NCBI GenBank assembly: GCA_947628725.1
Contig: CANRAQ010000003.1
Coordinates: 1-33,228, forward strand
From: an uncultured Bacilli bacterium
GTDB taxonomy: Bacteria > Bacillota_I > Bacilli_A > RF39 > UBA660
Direction: 5' to 3'
DNA: 33,228 nt
Position numbers and translations under genes: made by a program. The notes beneath the pieces were generated by a model. It was not told the origin of the DNA and made no database searches. It was given only the letters and a program-made list of their open reading frames with translations. Shown here piece after piece: positions 7,349 through 15,063 of the stretch. Each line of letters begins with the position of its first letter. Position 1 is the first letter of the stretch.

Positions 7349-7377
7349 TTGACAAATGGTAAGGAATGTGTTAGTAT
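7349..7377 (+). promoter_or_regulatory. Promoter of the lipoprotein gene
   Basis: TTGACA (7349-7354), a 17-base spacer and TAGTAT (7372-7377). The spacer contains an ATG at 7356 in frame with the lipoprotein, but that ATG would be upstream of the transcript. Confidence 0.75.
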
Positions 7378-7400
7378 ATATGGCACTAGGGGGGAATTTT

Positions 7401-8957
7401 ATGAAAAAATTTAAATTACAAAAAAATAAAGTACTTGCTGTTATAGTGGCTGGAGTTATGTCTTCATCTGTTTTGGCTGCTTGTTCTAAAAAGAATGATG
7501 AAACTAAAAATATATCATCTAAGACTACAACTGTTGTTAGAAATGTAAATACTGCTCTTGATTTTTCATCAGATATATTATCTGGAGTAAATAAAGAAAA
7601 ACCAAGTAATGAAACAGGTAAATATGCAACTGAAAAACAAATATATTCAGAAATTAATACTAATATAGATACTAATTTTTCTGATTTAACAGAAAATATT
7701 AAGAAAAATACTTCTTTAATATTATTGTTAGATATATTTGCACCTGAAAATGAATATGGAAAAATAGATTCAAGTATAATATCAGAATTTAAATCAAGAA
7801 TAGATATTGATACTATGATGGAGGATTTCTATTCATTTGTTGCAACTGTAGAATCAGAAATTGAAGTAGAAGATAAATTTGTAAGAGTTAGTGATATTTT
7901 ACCAGATGTTAAATCTGATCAAAAACAAATATTATCTAAAATAGAAGATATTTGTTTAAATATTAAAAATCTTTCTAGCGACAGTAAAAATAGTTCAAAA
8001 ATTCAATCAGAGTTTAAGAAAATATATGATTTATTTGTAGATGAAGAAGAATTAGAAGTAGATGGATTAAGATTTAGTGTAAGAGATTTAGACTATGGAA
8101 ATAGAGCAGTTGCTGCTGCATATGCGCGTGCTGCATCATACTATGCTAGAAGTTATATTACAGATAAACAAATAAATGATATAGATAACAGAACTAATGA
8201 TCAAAATAATAAAGCACAAATAAAAATCATATTAGAAGTTTTAAATAATAGTATAATAGAAAAATCTACTGATGATGTTAATGAACAAATAAATACAAGC
8301 GTAAAAGAATTAGGAGAATTTGATTTAAATATATCAGATGACAATATAAAAAATATTATAAATATATTAAATATAGATTATTTAATGTCTGATAAAGTTT
8401 CTACAGTAGATGAAAGATCAATATTAGGTAAATATGATGATGAAGAAGTTAAAAGCGCTATAGATTCAATTACAGCTATATCATTACATAATATAAATAA
8501 TAAAGATAATTTAGTTATATGGTCTGAATTCTTAACTGATTCATATAAAACTACAGAACAAGGTAAGATAGATTCACTTGCACTTGATTATGTATTATTC
8601 AATACAGTAATGTTAAATAATACTGTTAAATCAGATGCATCTGACAATGAAATATTAAACAATCCATATTTTAAAAACTTAAAATTATATATATCTAAAC
8701 AAGATTTTGTTCAATCTGTAGAAAGAAATGGTAAAGTTGAAAATACACCAATTACATTTAAAAATATAGGTGAAGGAACAAAATTTGTATGTGATATTAT
8801 GGTTATAAGTGCATTAGCTAAATATCCTGAATTTAGTGATGCATACGGATTTACTGATGTCGCACAATCTAATTTTAATATTCAACTTCAACAATATCAA
8901 AATATAGTTATGGATGAATGTAAAAAAATAGATGACGAATATGTAATTATAAAATAA
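7401..8957 (+). CDS. Secreted lipoprotein of unknown function
   Basis: This is a 518-residue protein with a classic lipoprotein signal: a Lys-rich start (MKKFKLQKNK), a hydrophobic stretch and the lipobox VLAAC, the Cys being about residue 27. It would be anchored on the outer face of the membrane. ATG 7401 follows AGGGGGG (7388-7394). An in-frame ATG at 7356 lies inside the promoter and is rejected. The mature protein is acidic and rich in Asn, Asp and Ile, predicted mostly helical; an Ala-rich patch AVAAAYARAASYYARSY lies in the middle. I recognise no domain. It sits alone between terminators, behind the two repeat genes and with a similar promoter. Confidence 0.8.
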   Translation: MKKFKLQKNKVLAVIVAGVMSSSVLAACSKKNDETKNISSKTTTVVRNVNTALDFSSDILSGVNKEKPSNETGKYATEKQIYSEINTNIDTNFSDLTENIKKNTSLILLLDIFAPENEYGKIDSSIISEFKSRIDIDTMMEDFYSFVATVESEIEVEDKFVRVSDILPDVKSDQKQILSKIEDICLNIKNLSSDSKNSSKIQSEFKKIYDLFVDEEELEVDGLRFSVRDLDYGNRAVAAAYARAASYYARSYITDKQINDIDNRTNDQNNKAQIKIILEVLNNSIIEKSTDDVNEQINTSVKELGEFDLNISDDNIKNIINILNIDYLMSDKVSTVDERSILGKYDDEEVKSAIDSITAISLHNINNKDNLVIWSEFLTDSYKTTEQGKIDSLALDYVLFNTVMLNNTVKSDASDNEILNNPYFKNLKLYISKQDFVQSVERNGKVENTPITFKNIGEGTKFVCDIMVISALAKYPEFSDAYGFTDVAQSNFNIQLQQYQNIVMDECKKIDDEYVIIK

Positions 8958-8980
8958 AGTTCTTATGAACTTTTTTCTTT
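8956..8980 (+). terminator. Intrinsic terminator after the lipoprotein gene
   Basis: AAAGTTC (8956-8962), loop TTAT and GAACTTT (8967-8973), then TTTCTTT. The left arm overlaps the stop codon. Confidence 0.75.
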
Positions 8981-9009
8981 TGTCTATACTAGAAATTATA
9001 AATTATGAT
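8980..9009 (+). promoter_or_regulatory. Possible cysS promoter
   Basis: TTGTCT (8980-8985), an 18-base spacer and TATGAT (9004-9009) directly follow the terminator; an overlapping TATAAT lies at 9009-9014. A moderate match. Confidence 0.4.
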
Positions 9010-9031
9010 ATAATTAATTAGAGGTGATTAC

Positions 9032-10423
9032 ATGAAATTTTATAATACATTGACTAGAAAAATTGAAGATTTTAAACCAATCAAAAAAGATGAGGTAACA
9101 ATGTATACATGTGGGCCTACTGTGTATCATTATGCTCATATAGGTAATCTTAGAACTTATATAATGGAAGATATATTAGAAAAAACTTTAAATTATATAG
9201 GTTATAAAGTAAAAAGATGTATGAATATAACTGATGTAGGGCATCTTACTAGTGATGCAGATACTGGTGAAGATAAAATGCTTAAAGGTGCGAAAAGAGA
9301 ACATAAAACTGTTTTAGAGATTGCCAAATATTATACAAATGTGTTTAAAAGTGATTGTGATAAATTAAATATCAAATGGCCAGAAATCGTAGTACCTGCT
9401 ACATCATTAATAGATTATTATATAGAATTTATAAAAAATTTAGAAGATAAAGGTTATGCTTATTTTAAAGGTGGTAATGTATATTTTGATACATCAAAAT
9501 TAAGTGATTATTATGTACTTACTAATCATACAGAAGATTCATTAAAAGAAGCAGTAAGAGATGATGTCACGCTAGATGTAAATAAAAAAAATAAGACTGA
9601 TTTTGTTCTTTGGTTTACTAAATCTAAATTTGATTCACAAGAATTAAAGTGGGATTCACCTTGGGGTATTGGGTATCCAGGTTGGCATATAGAATGTTCA
9701 TGCATATCTTTAAAATATTTAGGTGAATATTTAGATATACACTGTGGTGGTGTAGATAATATATTTCCACATCATACAAATGAAATTGCTCAAACAGAAA
9801 GTTGTGTAGGACATAAATGGTGTAATTATTGGTTTCATCCAGAACACCTAAACGATTCATCAGGTAAAATGAGTAAATCTAATGATGAATTTTTAACGGT
9901 ATCTCTATTAGAACAAAAAGGGTATAATCCACTAGTATATAGATTATTTTGCCTGCAATCACATTATCATAAACAACTTGTATTTAGTTATGATTCACTT
10001 GATAGCGCTAAACAGACTTATAATAAACTTTTAACTAGAATTAAAGGTATAGAAAAAGATAATTCAAAAATAGATTATGAAGAAGCAAAGAAATACCAAG
10101 ATAAATTTAAAAATGAATTAGAAAATGATCTTAATACCTCTAATGCTTTGACAGTATTATATGATGTATTAAAAAGTGATTTAAATAATAATACTAAGTT
10201 ATATTTAATCGAAGATTTTGATAAAGTTTTAAGTTTAGATTTGCTAAAAAAAGAAAAAATAGATGATGAATTACTAAATTATATAAATTCTAAAATAGAA
10301 GAAAGAAATTTAGCAAAACTTAATAAAGATTATGAAAAAGCAGATAATATTAGAAAAGAATTAGAACAAAAAGGTATTATATTAAAAGATACTAGAGAAA
10401 AAACTATATTTGAAATAATATAG
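9032..10423 (+). CDS. cysS: Cysteinyl-tRNA synthetase
   Basis: The enzyme charges tRNA-Cys with cysteine in the cytoplasm. This class I synthetase of 463 residues has the usual length. The HIGH motif appears as HIGN (residues 36-39), and KMSKS starts at Lys279. The zinc site is visible: Cys27 in YTCGPTVY, Cys in WHIECSC, and His and Glu in FPHHTNEIAQ. The C-terminal DALR-like and anticodon regions end with NIRKELEQKGIILKDT, typical of CysS. GAGGTGATTAC precedes ATG 9032. No signs of damage. Confidence 0.97.
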   Translation: MKFYNTLTRKIEDFKPIKKDEVTMYTCGPTVYHYAHIGNLRTYIMEDILEKTLNYIGYKVKRCMNITDVGHLTSDADTGEDKMLKGAKREHKTVLEIAKYYTNVFKSDCDKLNIKWPEIVVPATSLIDYYIEFIKNLEDKGYAYFKGGNVYFDTSKLSDYYVLTNHTEDSLKEAVRDDVTLDVNKKNKTDFVLWFTKSKFDSQELKWDSPWGIGYPGWHIECSCISLKYLGEYLDIHCGGVDNIFPHHTNEIAQTESCVGHKWCNYWFHPEHLNDSSGKMSKSNDEFLTVSLLEQKGYNPLVYRLFCLQSHYHKQLVFSYDSLDSAKQTYNKLLTRIKGIEKDNSKIDYEEAKKYQDKFKNELENDLNTSNALTVLYDVLKSDLNNNTKLYLIEDFDKVLSLDLLKKEKIDDELLNYINSKIEERNLAKLNKDYEKADNIRKELEQKGIILKDTREKTIFEII

Positions 10424-10430
10424 TTTTTCT
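10399..10430 (+). terminator. Intrinsic terminator inside the end of cysS
   Basis: AAAAACTATATT (10399-10410) pairs perfectly with AATATAGTTTTT (10417-10428). The stem includes the final codons and stop of cysS. Confidence 0.75.
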
Positions 10431-10458
10431 TGTAAAAATATAAAAAATATTATAAAAT
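10430..10458 (+). promoter_or_regulatory. Promoter of ldh
   Basis: TTGTAA (10430-10435), a 17-base spacer and TAAAAT (10453-10458), starting directly after the cysS terminator. The same hexamers occur upstream of metG. Confidence 0.55.
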
Positions 10459-10473
10459 AATAATGGTGATAAG

Positions 10474-11379
10474 ATGAATAATAAGGTTGTAATAATTGGT
10501 TGTGGTAATGTTGGTATGAGTTATGCATATGCAATTTTTAATCAAAGAACATATGTAAACGAATTAGTGCTTATAGATATAAATAAAGAAAAAGTAGAAG
10601 GAGAAGTAATGGATTTAAATCATTGTCTTGCATATAGTCCTTCTAAAATAAATGTAAAACTTGGTGATTATAGTGATTGTAAAGATGCTAAAATAGTAGT
10701 AATTGCCGCAGGTGCTAATCAAAATGTTGGAGAAACTAGAATGGATTTAATAAGGAAAAATAGTTCTATTTTTGAATCTATAGTTACTAGTGTAATGAAA
10801 AGTGGATTTGATGGAATATTTTTAGTTGCTACAAATCCTTTAGATGTAATGACTTATTTAACTTATAAATATTCTAATTTACCTCATAATAGAGTTTTAG
10901 GAACAGGTACTACACTTGATACTGCGCGTTTAAAATATATTATAAGTGATAAAGTAGGTGTTAGCCCAAAAGATATAAATGCATATGTTATGGGTGAACA
11001 TGGTGATTCAGAATTTGTACCTTGGAGTAATGCTAATATTGCATTAAAAAGAATAAATTCATATCTAACTGAAGAAGATAAAATTAAAATAGAAGAAGAA
11101 GTACGAAATTCTGCATATGAAATAATAAAGAAAAAAGGTGCTACATACTATGGTATAGGTATGTGTCTTGTTAGAATAACTAATGCTATATTAGGTGATG
11201 AAAATGTAATACTATCTGTGTCTTCATATGATGAGAACAACGATATATATATTTCTACACCTGCTATAGTAAATAAAAATGGTGTTAAAAGTAAAATATA
11301 TGTACCTTTTAATGAAAGTGAAACAGAAAAAATTAAAAATTCTATAAAAGTAATTAAAGAAGCTATAGATAGTCTATAG
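10474..11379 (+). CDS. ldh: L-lactate dehydrogenase
   Basis: The enzyme reduces pyruvate to L-lactate with NADH, recycling NAD in fermentation. The 301 residues begin with a Rossmann motif (VIIGCGNVGMSYA). The loop AGANQNVGETRMDL has Gln at the specificity position, where malate dehydrogenases have Arg, and the Arg of the active site. NPLDVMTYL and the catalytic His in GEHGDSEFVPWS follow. Its length is a little below the usual 310-320. It has its own promoter and terminator, so it is probably a single-gene unit. Confidence 0.94.
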   Translation: MNNKVVIIGCGNVGMSYAYAIFNQRTYVNELVLIDINKEKVEGEVMDLNHCLAYSPSKINVKLGDYSDCKDAKIVVIAAGANQNVGETRMDLIRKNSSIFESIVTSVMKSGFDGIFLVATNPLDVMTYLTYKYSNLPHNRVLGTGTTLDTARLKYIISDKVGVSPKDINAYVMGEHGDSEFVPWSNANIALKRINSYLTEEDKIKIEEEVRNSAYEIIKKKGATYYGIGMCLVRITNAILGDENVILSVSSYDENNDIYISTPAIVNKNGVKSKIYVPFNESETEKIKNSIKVIKEAIDSL

Positions 11380-11385
11380 TTTTTT
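11363..11385 (+). terminator. Intrinsic terminator at the end of ldh
   Basis: CTATAGA (11363-11369), loop TAG and TCTATAG (11373-11379), then six T. The stem lies within the last codons of ldh. Confidence 0.7.
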
Positions 11386-11432
11386 CTTGTCCTATTTGTA
11401 ATTTTATCGAATAAAATTTATAGAGGGATAAA

Positions 11433-12425
11433 ATGACAATATTAATTAAATCAGTACTTGTAATGATGCTTAGTTTAATTATATCAATATGTATAGGTAT
11501 ACTGATAATACCTATGTTAAAAAAATTAAAGGCAAGTCAAAGGTTAAGTATATATTTACAAGATAAACATAAAGGAAAAGTTGGTACTCCTACTATGGGT
11601 GGATTAATATTTATATTACCAACTATATTAGTTATGTTGTTTATGTATTTATATAATAAAATTGAGTTAAATACGACTATAATTATAGTTATGTTTACAT
11701 TTTTGGCATATTCATTAATAGGATTTATAGATGATTTTTTAATTATAAAAAGAAAAAATAATAATGGTCTTAGTGAAAGTAGTAAATTTATATTACAGGT
11801 CGTAGTAGCAATAATATTTTTTTATCTATTTATGTTGAGTGGTAATGAACCTTTATTATGGGTTCATACTTTAGGAATAAAACTAGATATAGGCTTTTTA
11901 TATGGATTATTTATATTACTTGTATTAGTTGCAAGTAGTAATGCGGTAAATATAACTGATGGATTAGATGGACTTGCAGGTAGTTTATCTTTTATAGCAT
12001 TCTTAACTTTAGGAATAATTAGTTATAATACAGGTTGGTTAGAAGGATACGAAGAAGTAGCATTATTTTGCTTTTCTATTTCAGGTTCGTTAATAGGATT
12101 TTTAATGTTTAATTTAAATCCTGCTAAAGTATTTATGGGGGATACTGGTTCACTTGCACTTGGAGCAACTATGGGAAGTATAGCAATATTAACGAGACAT
12201 GAATTACTATTAGTATTGATAGGAATAGTATTTGTTATAGAAACTTTAACATGTATAATACAAAGGGTATATTATAAATTTACACATAAAAGATTATTTT
12301 TAATGACTCCAATACATCATAGTTTTGAAAAAAAGGGGTATAATGAAAGAGATATAGTAAAAATATTTTGTTTAGTTGGAATACTTTCAAGTATGTTTGC
12401 ACTCATATTTGGAGTAATCCTTTAA
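11433..12425 (+). CDS. mraY: Phospho-N-acetylmuramoyl-pentapeptide transferase
   Basis: This integral membrane enzyme moves phospho-MurNAc-pentapeptide from UDP to undecaprenyl phosphate, giving lipid I, the first membrane step of peptidoglycan synthesis. The 330 residues contain about ten hydrophobic segments. Signature motifs are GTPTMGGLIF, IDDFLII (paired Asp), NAVNITDGLDGLAG, NLNPAKVFMGDTGSLALG and the His motif TPIHHSFEKKG. GAGGG (11423-11427) precedes ATG 11433. In most Firmicutes it sits in the mur-fts cluster beside spoVD and murE; here ldh and metG flank it, while spoVD lies 7 kb upstream, perhaps a remnant of that order. Confidence 0.97.
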   Translation: MTILIKSVLVMMLSLIISICIGILIIPMLKKLKASQRLSIYLQDKHKGKVGTPTMGGLIFILPTILVMLFMYLYNKIELNTTIIIVMFTFLAYSLIGFIDDFLIIKRKNNNGLSESSKFILQVVVAIIFFYLFMLSGNEPLLWVHTLGIKLDIGFLYGLFILLVLVASSNAVNITDGLDGLAGSLSFIAFLTLGIISYNTGWLEGYEEVALFCFSISGSLIGFLMFNLNPAKVFMGDTGSLALGATMGSIAILTRHELLLVLIGIVFVIETLTCIIQRVYYKFTHKRLFLMTPIHHSFEKKGYNERDIVKIFCLVGILSSMFALIFGVIL

Positions 12426-12446
12426 ATTTATTACTTTATTAATTAC

Positions 12447-12475
12447 TTGTAATTTTATATAAAATATTGTAAAAT
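12447..12475 (+). promoter_or_regulatory. Promoter of metG
   Basis: TTGTAA (12447-12452), a 17-base spacer and TAAAAT (12470-12475). The same hexamers occur at the ldh promoter. Confidence 0.5.
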
Positions 12476-12508
12476 AATATTGCATTAACCTTGAACGGAG
12501 GAAAAAAT

Positions 12509-14125
12509 ATGAAAAGAGATATACTAATAGGAGGAGCATGGCCATACGCTAATTATTATTTACATGTAGGACATTTAGCAGCATTATTACCTGGTGATGT
12601 TTTAGCAAGATATTATAGAGGTAAAGGGGATAATGTAATATATGTATCTGGATCTGATTGCCATGGTACACCAATAACACAAAGGGCACAAAAAGAAGGA
12701 GTAAAACCATCAGATATAGCTAATCATTATCATGAAGAATTTACTAAAATATTTTCAAGATTAGGTTTTGAATACGATAAATATTCAAGCACTATGTCAG
12801 AACATCATAAACAATATGTTAAAGATGTCTTCCTTAGATTAATTAAAAATGGTTACATATATGAAAAAGAAGAAGAACAAGATTATTGTTTAAATTGTTC
12901 AAAATTCTTATCAGATAGAGAAATAGTAGGAAAATGCCCTCATTGTGGTGGAGAAAGCACAGGAGAACAATGTGATAACTGTCTTGCATCATTAGATACT
13001 AAAGATGTTTTAGATAAACATTGTAAGGAATGTGGAAATAGTACAGTCTTAAAAAAGAATAAACATCTATATTTTAAATTAACAGAATTTAAAGATGAAT
13101 TACAAAAATTAATAGATGATAGAAAAACTAAATGGAGAAAAAACGCTGTTGGTGAATCACAAAAATATATAGAAATGGGTTTAGTAGATAGAGCAGTAAC
13201 TAGACAACTAGATTGGGGAATTGAAGTACCTGTAGATAATTATCAAGATAAAAGAATTTATGTATGGATAGAAGCAGTTTTAGGATATTTATCTGTTGCT
13301 AAAGAAGTAGCAGAATCAAGAGGTATCAATTTTGATGAATTTTTATCCGATAAAAATAAAAACTTAAGGACATATTATGTACATGGAAAAGATAATATAC
13401 CTTTTCATACAATAATACTTTCAGCACTATTATGTGGTTTAAAATTAGACTATAGATTACCAGATTATATCATATCAAGTGCATATGTAAACTTAAATGA
13501 TGAAAAAATGTCAAAAAGTAAAGGTAATTTATTAACTGCAGATGAACTTTTACAAATGTTTGATAGAGATACATTAAGATTTTATTTCATGTTCTATGGT
13601 CCAGAAACAAAAGATACAAATTGTTCTATAGATGATATTATACAAATGCATAATAAATTTTTAGTTGGAGTATTAGGTAATTTTGTAAATAGAAATTTAT
13701 CTTTTATAGAAAAGAAATTTGATGGACTAATAAAAGAAGGAAATATAGATAAAGATATAATTGAATATACTAAAAAAACCTATGATATAGTTGGCGATTC
13801 AATAGAAAAAGGTGAATTTAAAAATGCATTAAACTGTATAGTAGAATATATTAGTGCAGGAAATAAATATTATGATGAAAAACAACCATGGATACAAGTT
13901 AAAGAAGATATTAATGCATTTAACGATACAACATATACTTGTGTATACATGATGAGCAATATAGCAAACTTAATAAATCCATTTATACCAGATACTTCTA
14001 AAAAAATAAAAGACATATTATCTTTAGAAGACTATAAATGGGAACCTACTAAATTAAGTGGTGATATAAAGATAAAAAATCTATCTTTATTATTTGAAAG
14101 AATAGAAGATAAAAATAAAAAATAA
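12509..14125 (+). CDS. metG: Methionyl-tRNA synthetase, WPYAN/four-CxxC type
   Basis: The enzyme charges tRNA-Met for initiation and elongation. The start is ATG 12509, eight bases after GGAGG (12497-12501); an upstream in-frame TTG covers the ribosome site and is rejected. The product has 538 residues. The N-terminal motif is GGAWPYANYYLHVGH (HIGH equivalent ending at His22) and KMSKSKGN begins at Lys333. Between them four Cys pairs form two zinc knuckles (CLNC, CPHC, CDNC, CKEC). This pattern resembles the E. coli/archaeal MetRS class rather than the single-knuckle enzyme usual in Bacillus. The C-terminal tRNA-binding dimerisation domain is absent, as in short bacterial forms. Confidence 0.96.
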   Translation: MKRDILIGGAWPYANYYLHVGHLAALLPGDVLARYYRGKGDNVIYVSGSDCHGTPITQRAQKEGVKPSDIANHYHEEFTKIFSRLGFEYDKYSSTMSEHHKQYVKDVFLRLIKNGYIYEKEEEQDYCLNCSKFLSDREIVGKCPHCGGESTGEQCDNCLASLDTKDVLDKHCKECGNSTVLKKNKHLYFKLTEFKDELQKLIDDRKTKWRKNAVGESQKYIEMGLVDRAVTRQLDWGIEVPVDNYQDKRIYVWIEAVLGYLSVAKEVAESRGINFDEFLSDKNKNLRTYYVHGKDNIPFHTIILSALLCGLKLDYRLPDYIISSAYVNLNDEKMSKSKGNLLTADELLQMFDRDTLRFYFMFYGPETKDTNCSIDDIIQMHNKFLVGVLGNFVNRNLSFIEKKFDGLIKEGNIDKDIIEYTKKTYDIVGDSIEKGEFKNALNCIVEYISAGNKYYDEKQPWIQVKEDINAFNDTTYTCVYMMSNIANLINPFIPDTSKKIKDILSLEDYKWEPTKLSGDIKIKNLSLLFERIEDKNKK

Positions 14126-14146
14126 GATTTTTTTCTTATTTTTTTT
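14117..14146. terminator. Bidirectional terminator between convergent metG and maf
   Basis: AAAAAATAAG (14117-14126) pairs with CTTATTTTTT (14135 onward) across an eight-base loop, with T runs on both strands. It contains the stop codons of both genes. Confidence 0.7.
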
Positions 14147-14723
14147 CTAAATCACTTAAATTTATACCAAAACTTTGTAAATGTTTATATATAGTCTCAA
14201 CAGGTACTCCTAATATATTATAGTAACTTCCATCAATTTTTTCTATAAAATTAGACATTACAGTTTCAATAACAAAACCTGATGCATACATCTTATTAGG
14301 CTCGTTTTGTATATAATATTCTATATCGCAATCTTCAATTTTTCTTAAAACTACCTTTGTTTTTGCATAGTCATTAATAACTTCATCAGTATTTTTATTT
14401 ATGAGTGCTACACCAGTTACAACATATGTAGTATTATTAGAACATAATTTTATAAATTTTCTTACTTCATCTAAATCTTTAGGTTTTTCTAATATTTGAT
14501 TATTAGTATAAACAACAGTATCAAGTCCAAGAATAATACCACTATCTACTTTATCTTTTACACTAAGTGCCTTACCTAAAGCTAAATCTTTTACATATTT
14601 ATATACATCATTAAAATTAGGTGATACTTCTTCAAAGTTACTTTCTATTAAAAAATGATTTAACTTAACTGTATTTAAAATATCACTTTTAAATTTAGAT
14701 GTACTTGCTAAAGTTAATTTCAT
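14136..14723 (-). CDS. maf: Maf-family nucleotide pyrophosphatase
   Basis: Maf proteins hydrolyse non-canonical or modified nucleoside triphosphates to monophosphates and have been linked to septum formation. The 195-residue product starts at ATG 14723 (minus strand), seven bases after GAGGTG (14731-14736); an upstream in-frame TTG at 14738 lies on the ribosome site and is rejected. Motifs are LASTSKFKSD (P-loop-like start; the usual Arg is Lys here), GLDTVVYTNN, EKPKD and YYNILGVPVE. It stands alone, convergent with metG. Confidence 0.9.
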   Translation of the reverse strand: MKLTLASTSKFKSDILNTVKLNHFLIESNFEEVSPNFNDVYKYVKDLALGKALSVKDKVDSGIILGLDTVVYTNNQILEKPKDLDEVRKFIKLCSNNTTYVVTGVALINKNTDEVINDYAKTKVVLRKIEDCDIEYYIQNEPNKMYASGFVIETVMSNFIEKIDGSYYNILGVPVETIYKHLQSFGINLSDLEKK

Positions 14724-14795
14724 ATTTGAACACCTCAATATGATTATATATTAGTTTAATTTATAAATCAAATAGTTAATAAAATACATTTAATA

Positions 14796-14933
14796 CCTAA
14801 AAATAGGCATTTCAAGCATATTACCTTGAAATAATTAATTATAATGGTATTTTATACTCAATATAATTTTCATTTTACTATGATTATTTTATATTATATT
14901 ATTGATAAACAGTATTTTAGTTTATCTTTTTTT
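14796..14933 (+). ncRNA. Candidate small RNA: two hairpins and a terminator with no gene before it
   Basis: The 340-bp gap between the divergent maf and ligase genes contains CCTA/TAGG (14796-14807), ATTTCAAG/CTTGAAAT (14809-14832, eight perfect pairs), and GATAAAC/GTTTATC (14904-14926) followed by seven T on the plus strand. That last hairpin looks like an intrinsic terminator, yet no plus-strand gene precedes it and the ligase promoter comes after it. The simplest reading is a short non-coding transcript. No clear promoter is visible upstream and I recognise no RNA family. Confidence 0.3.
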
Positions 14934-15004
14934 ATAATATTACTTGAAAATTATATTTAAAATATGTTAAAATTTAATTGTAATAATCATATATACATAT
15001 AGTA

Positions 15005-15033
15005 TTGACAAATAGTATATGTAATGGTATTAT
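15005..15033 (+). promoter_or_regulatory. Promoter of the adenylate-forming ligase gene
   Basis: TTGACA (15005-15010), a 17-base spacer and TATTAT (15028-15033), about 30 bases before the coding start. Confidence 0.75.
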
Positions 15034-15063
15034 AAAATCAATTTTGATTGGGGGAAGAGAAAT

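Noticed and set aside
7356-7400. Upstream start for the lipoprotein
   Set aside because: This ATG lies between the -35 and -10 hexamers; ATG 7401 has a strong ribosome site and gives a clean lipoprotein signal.
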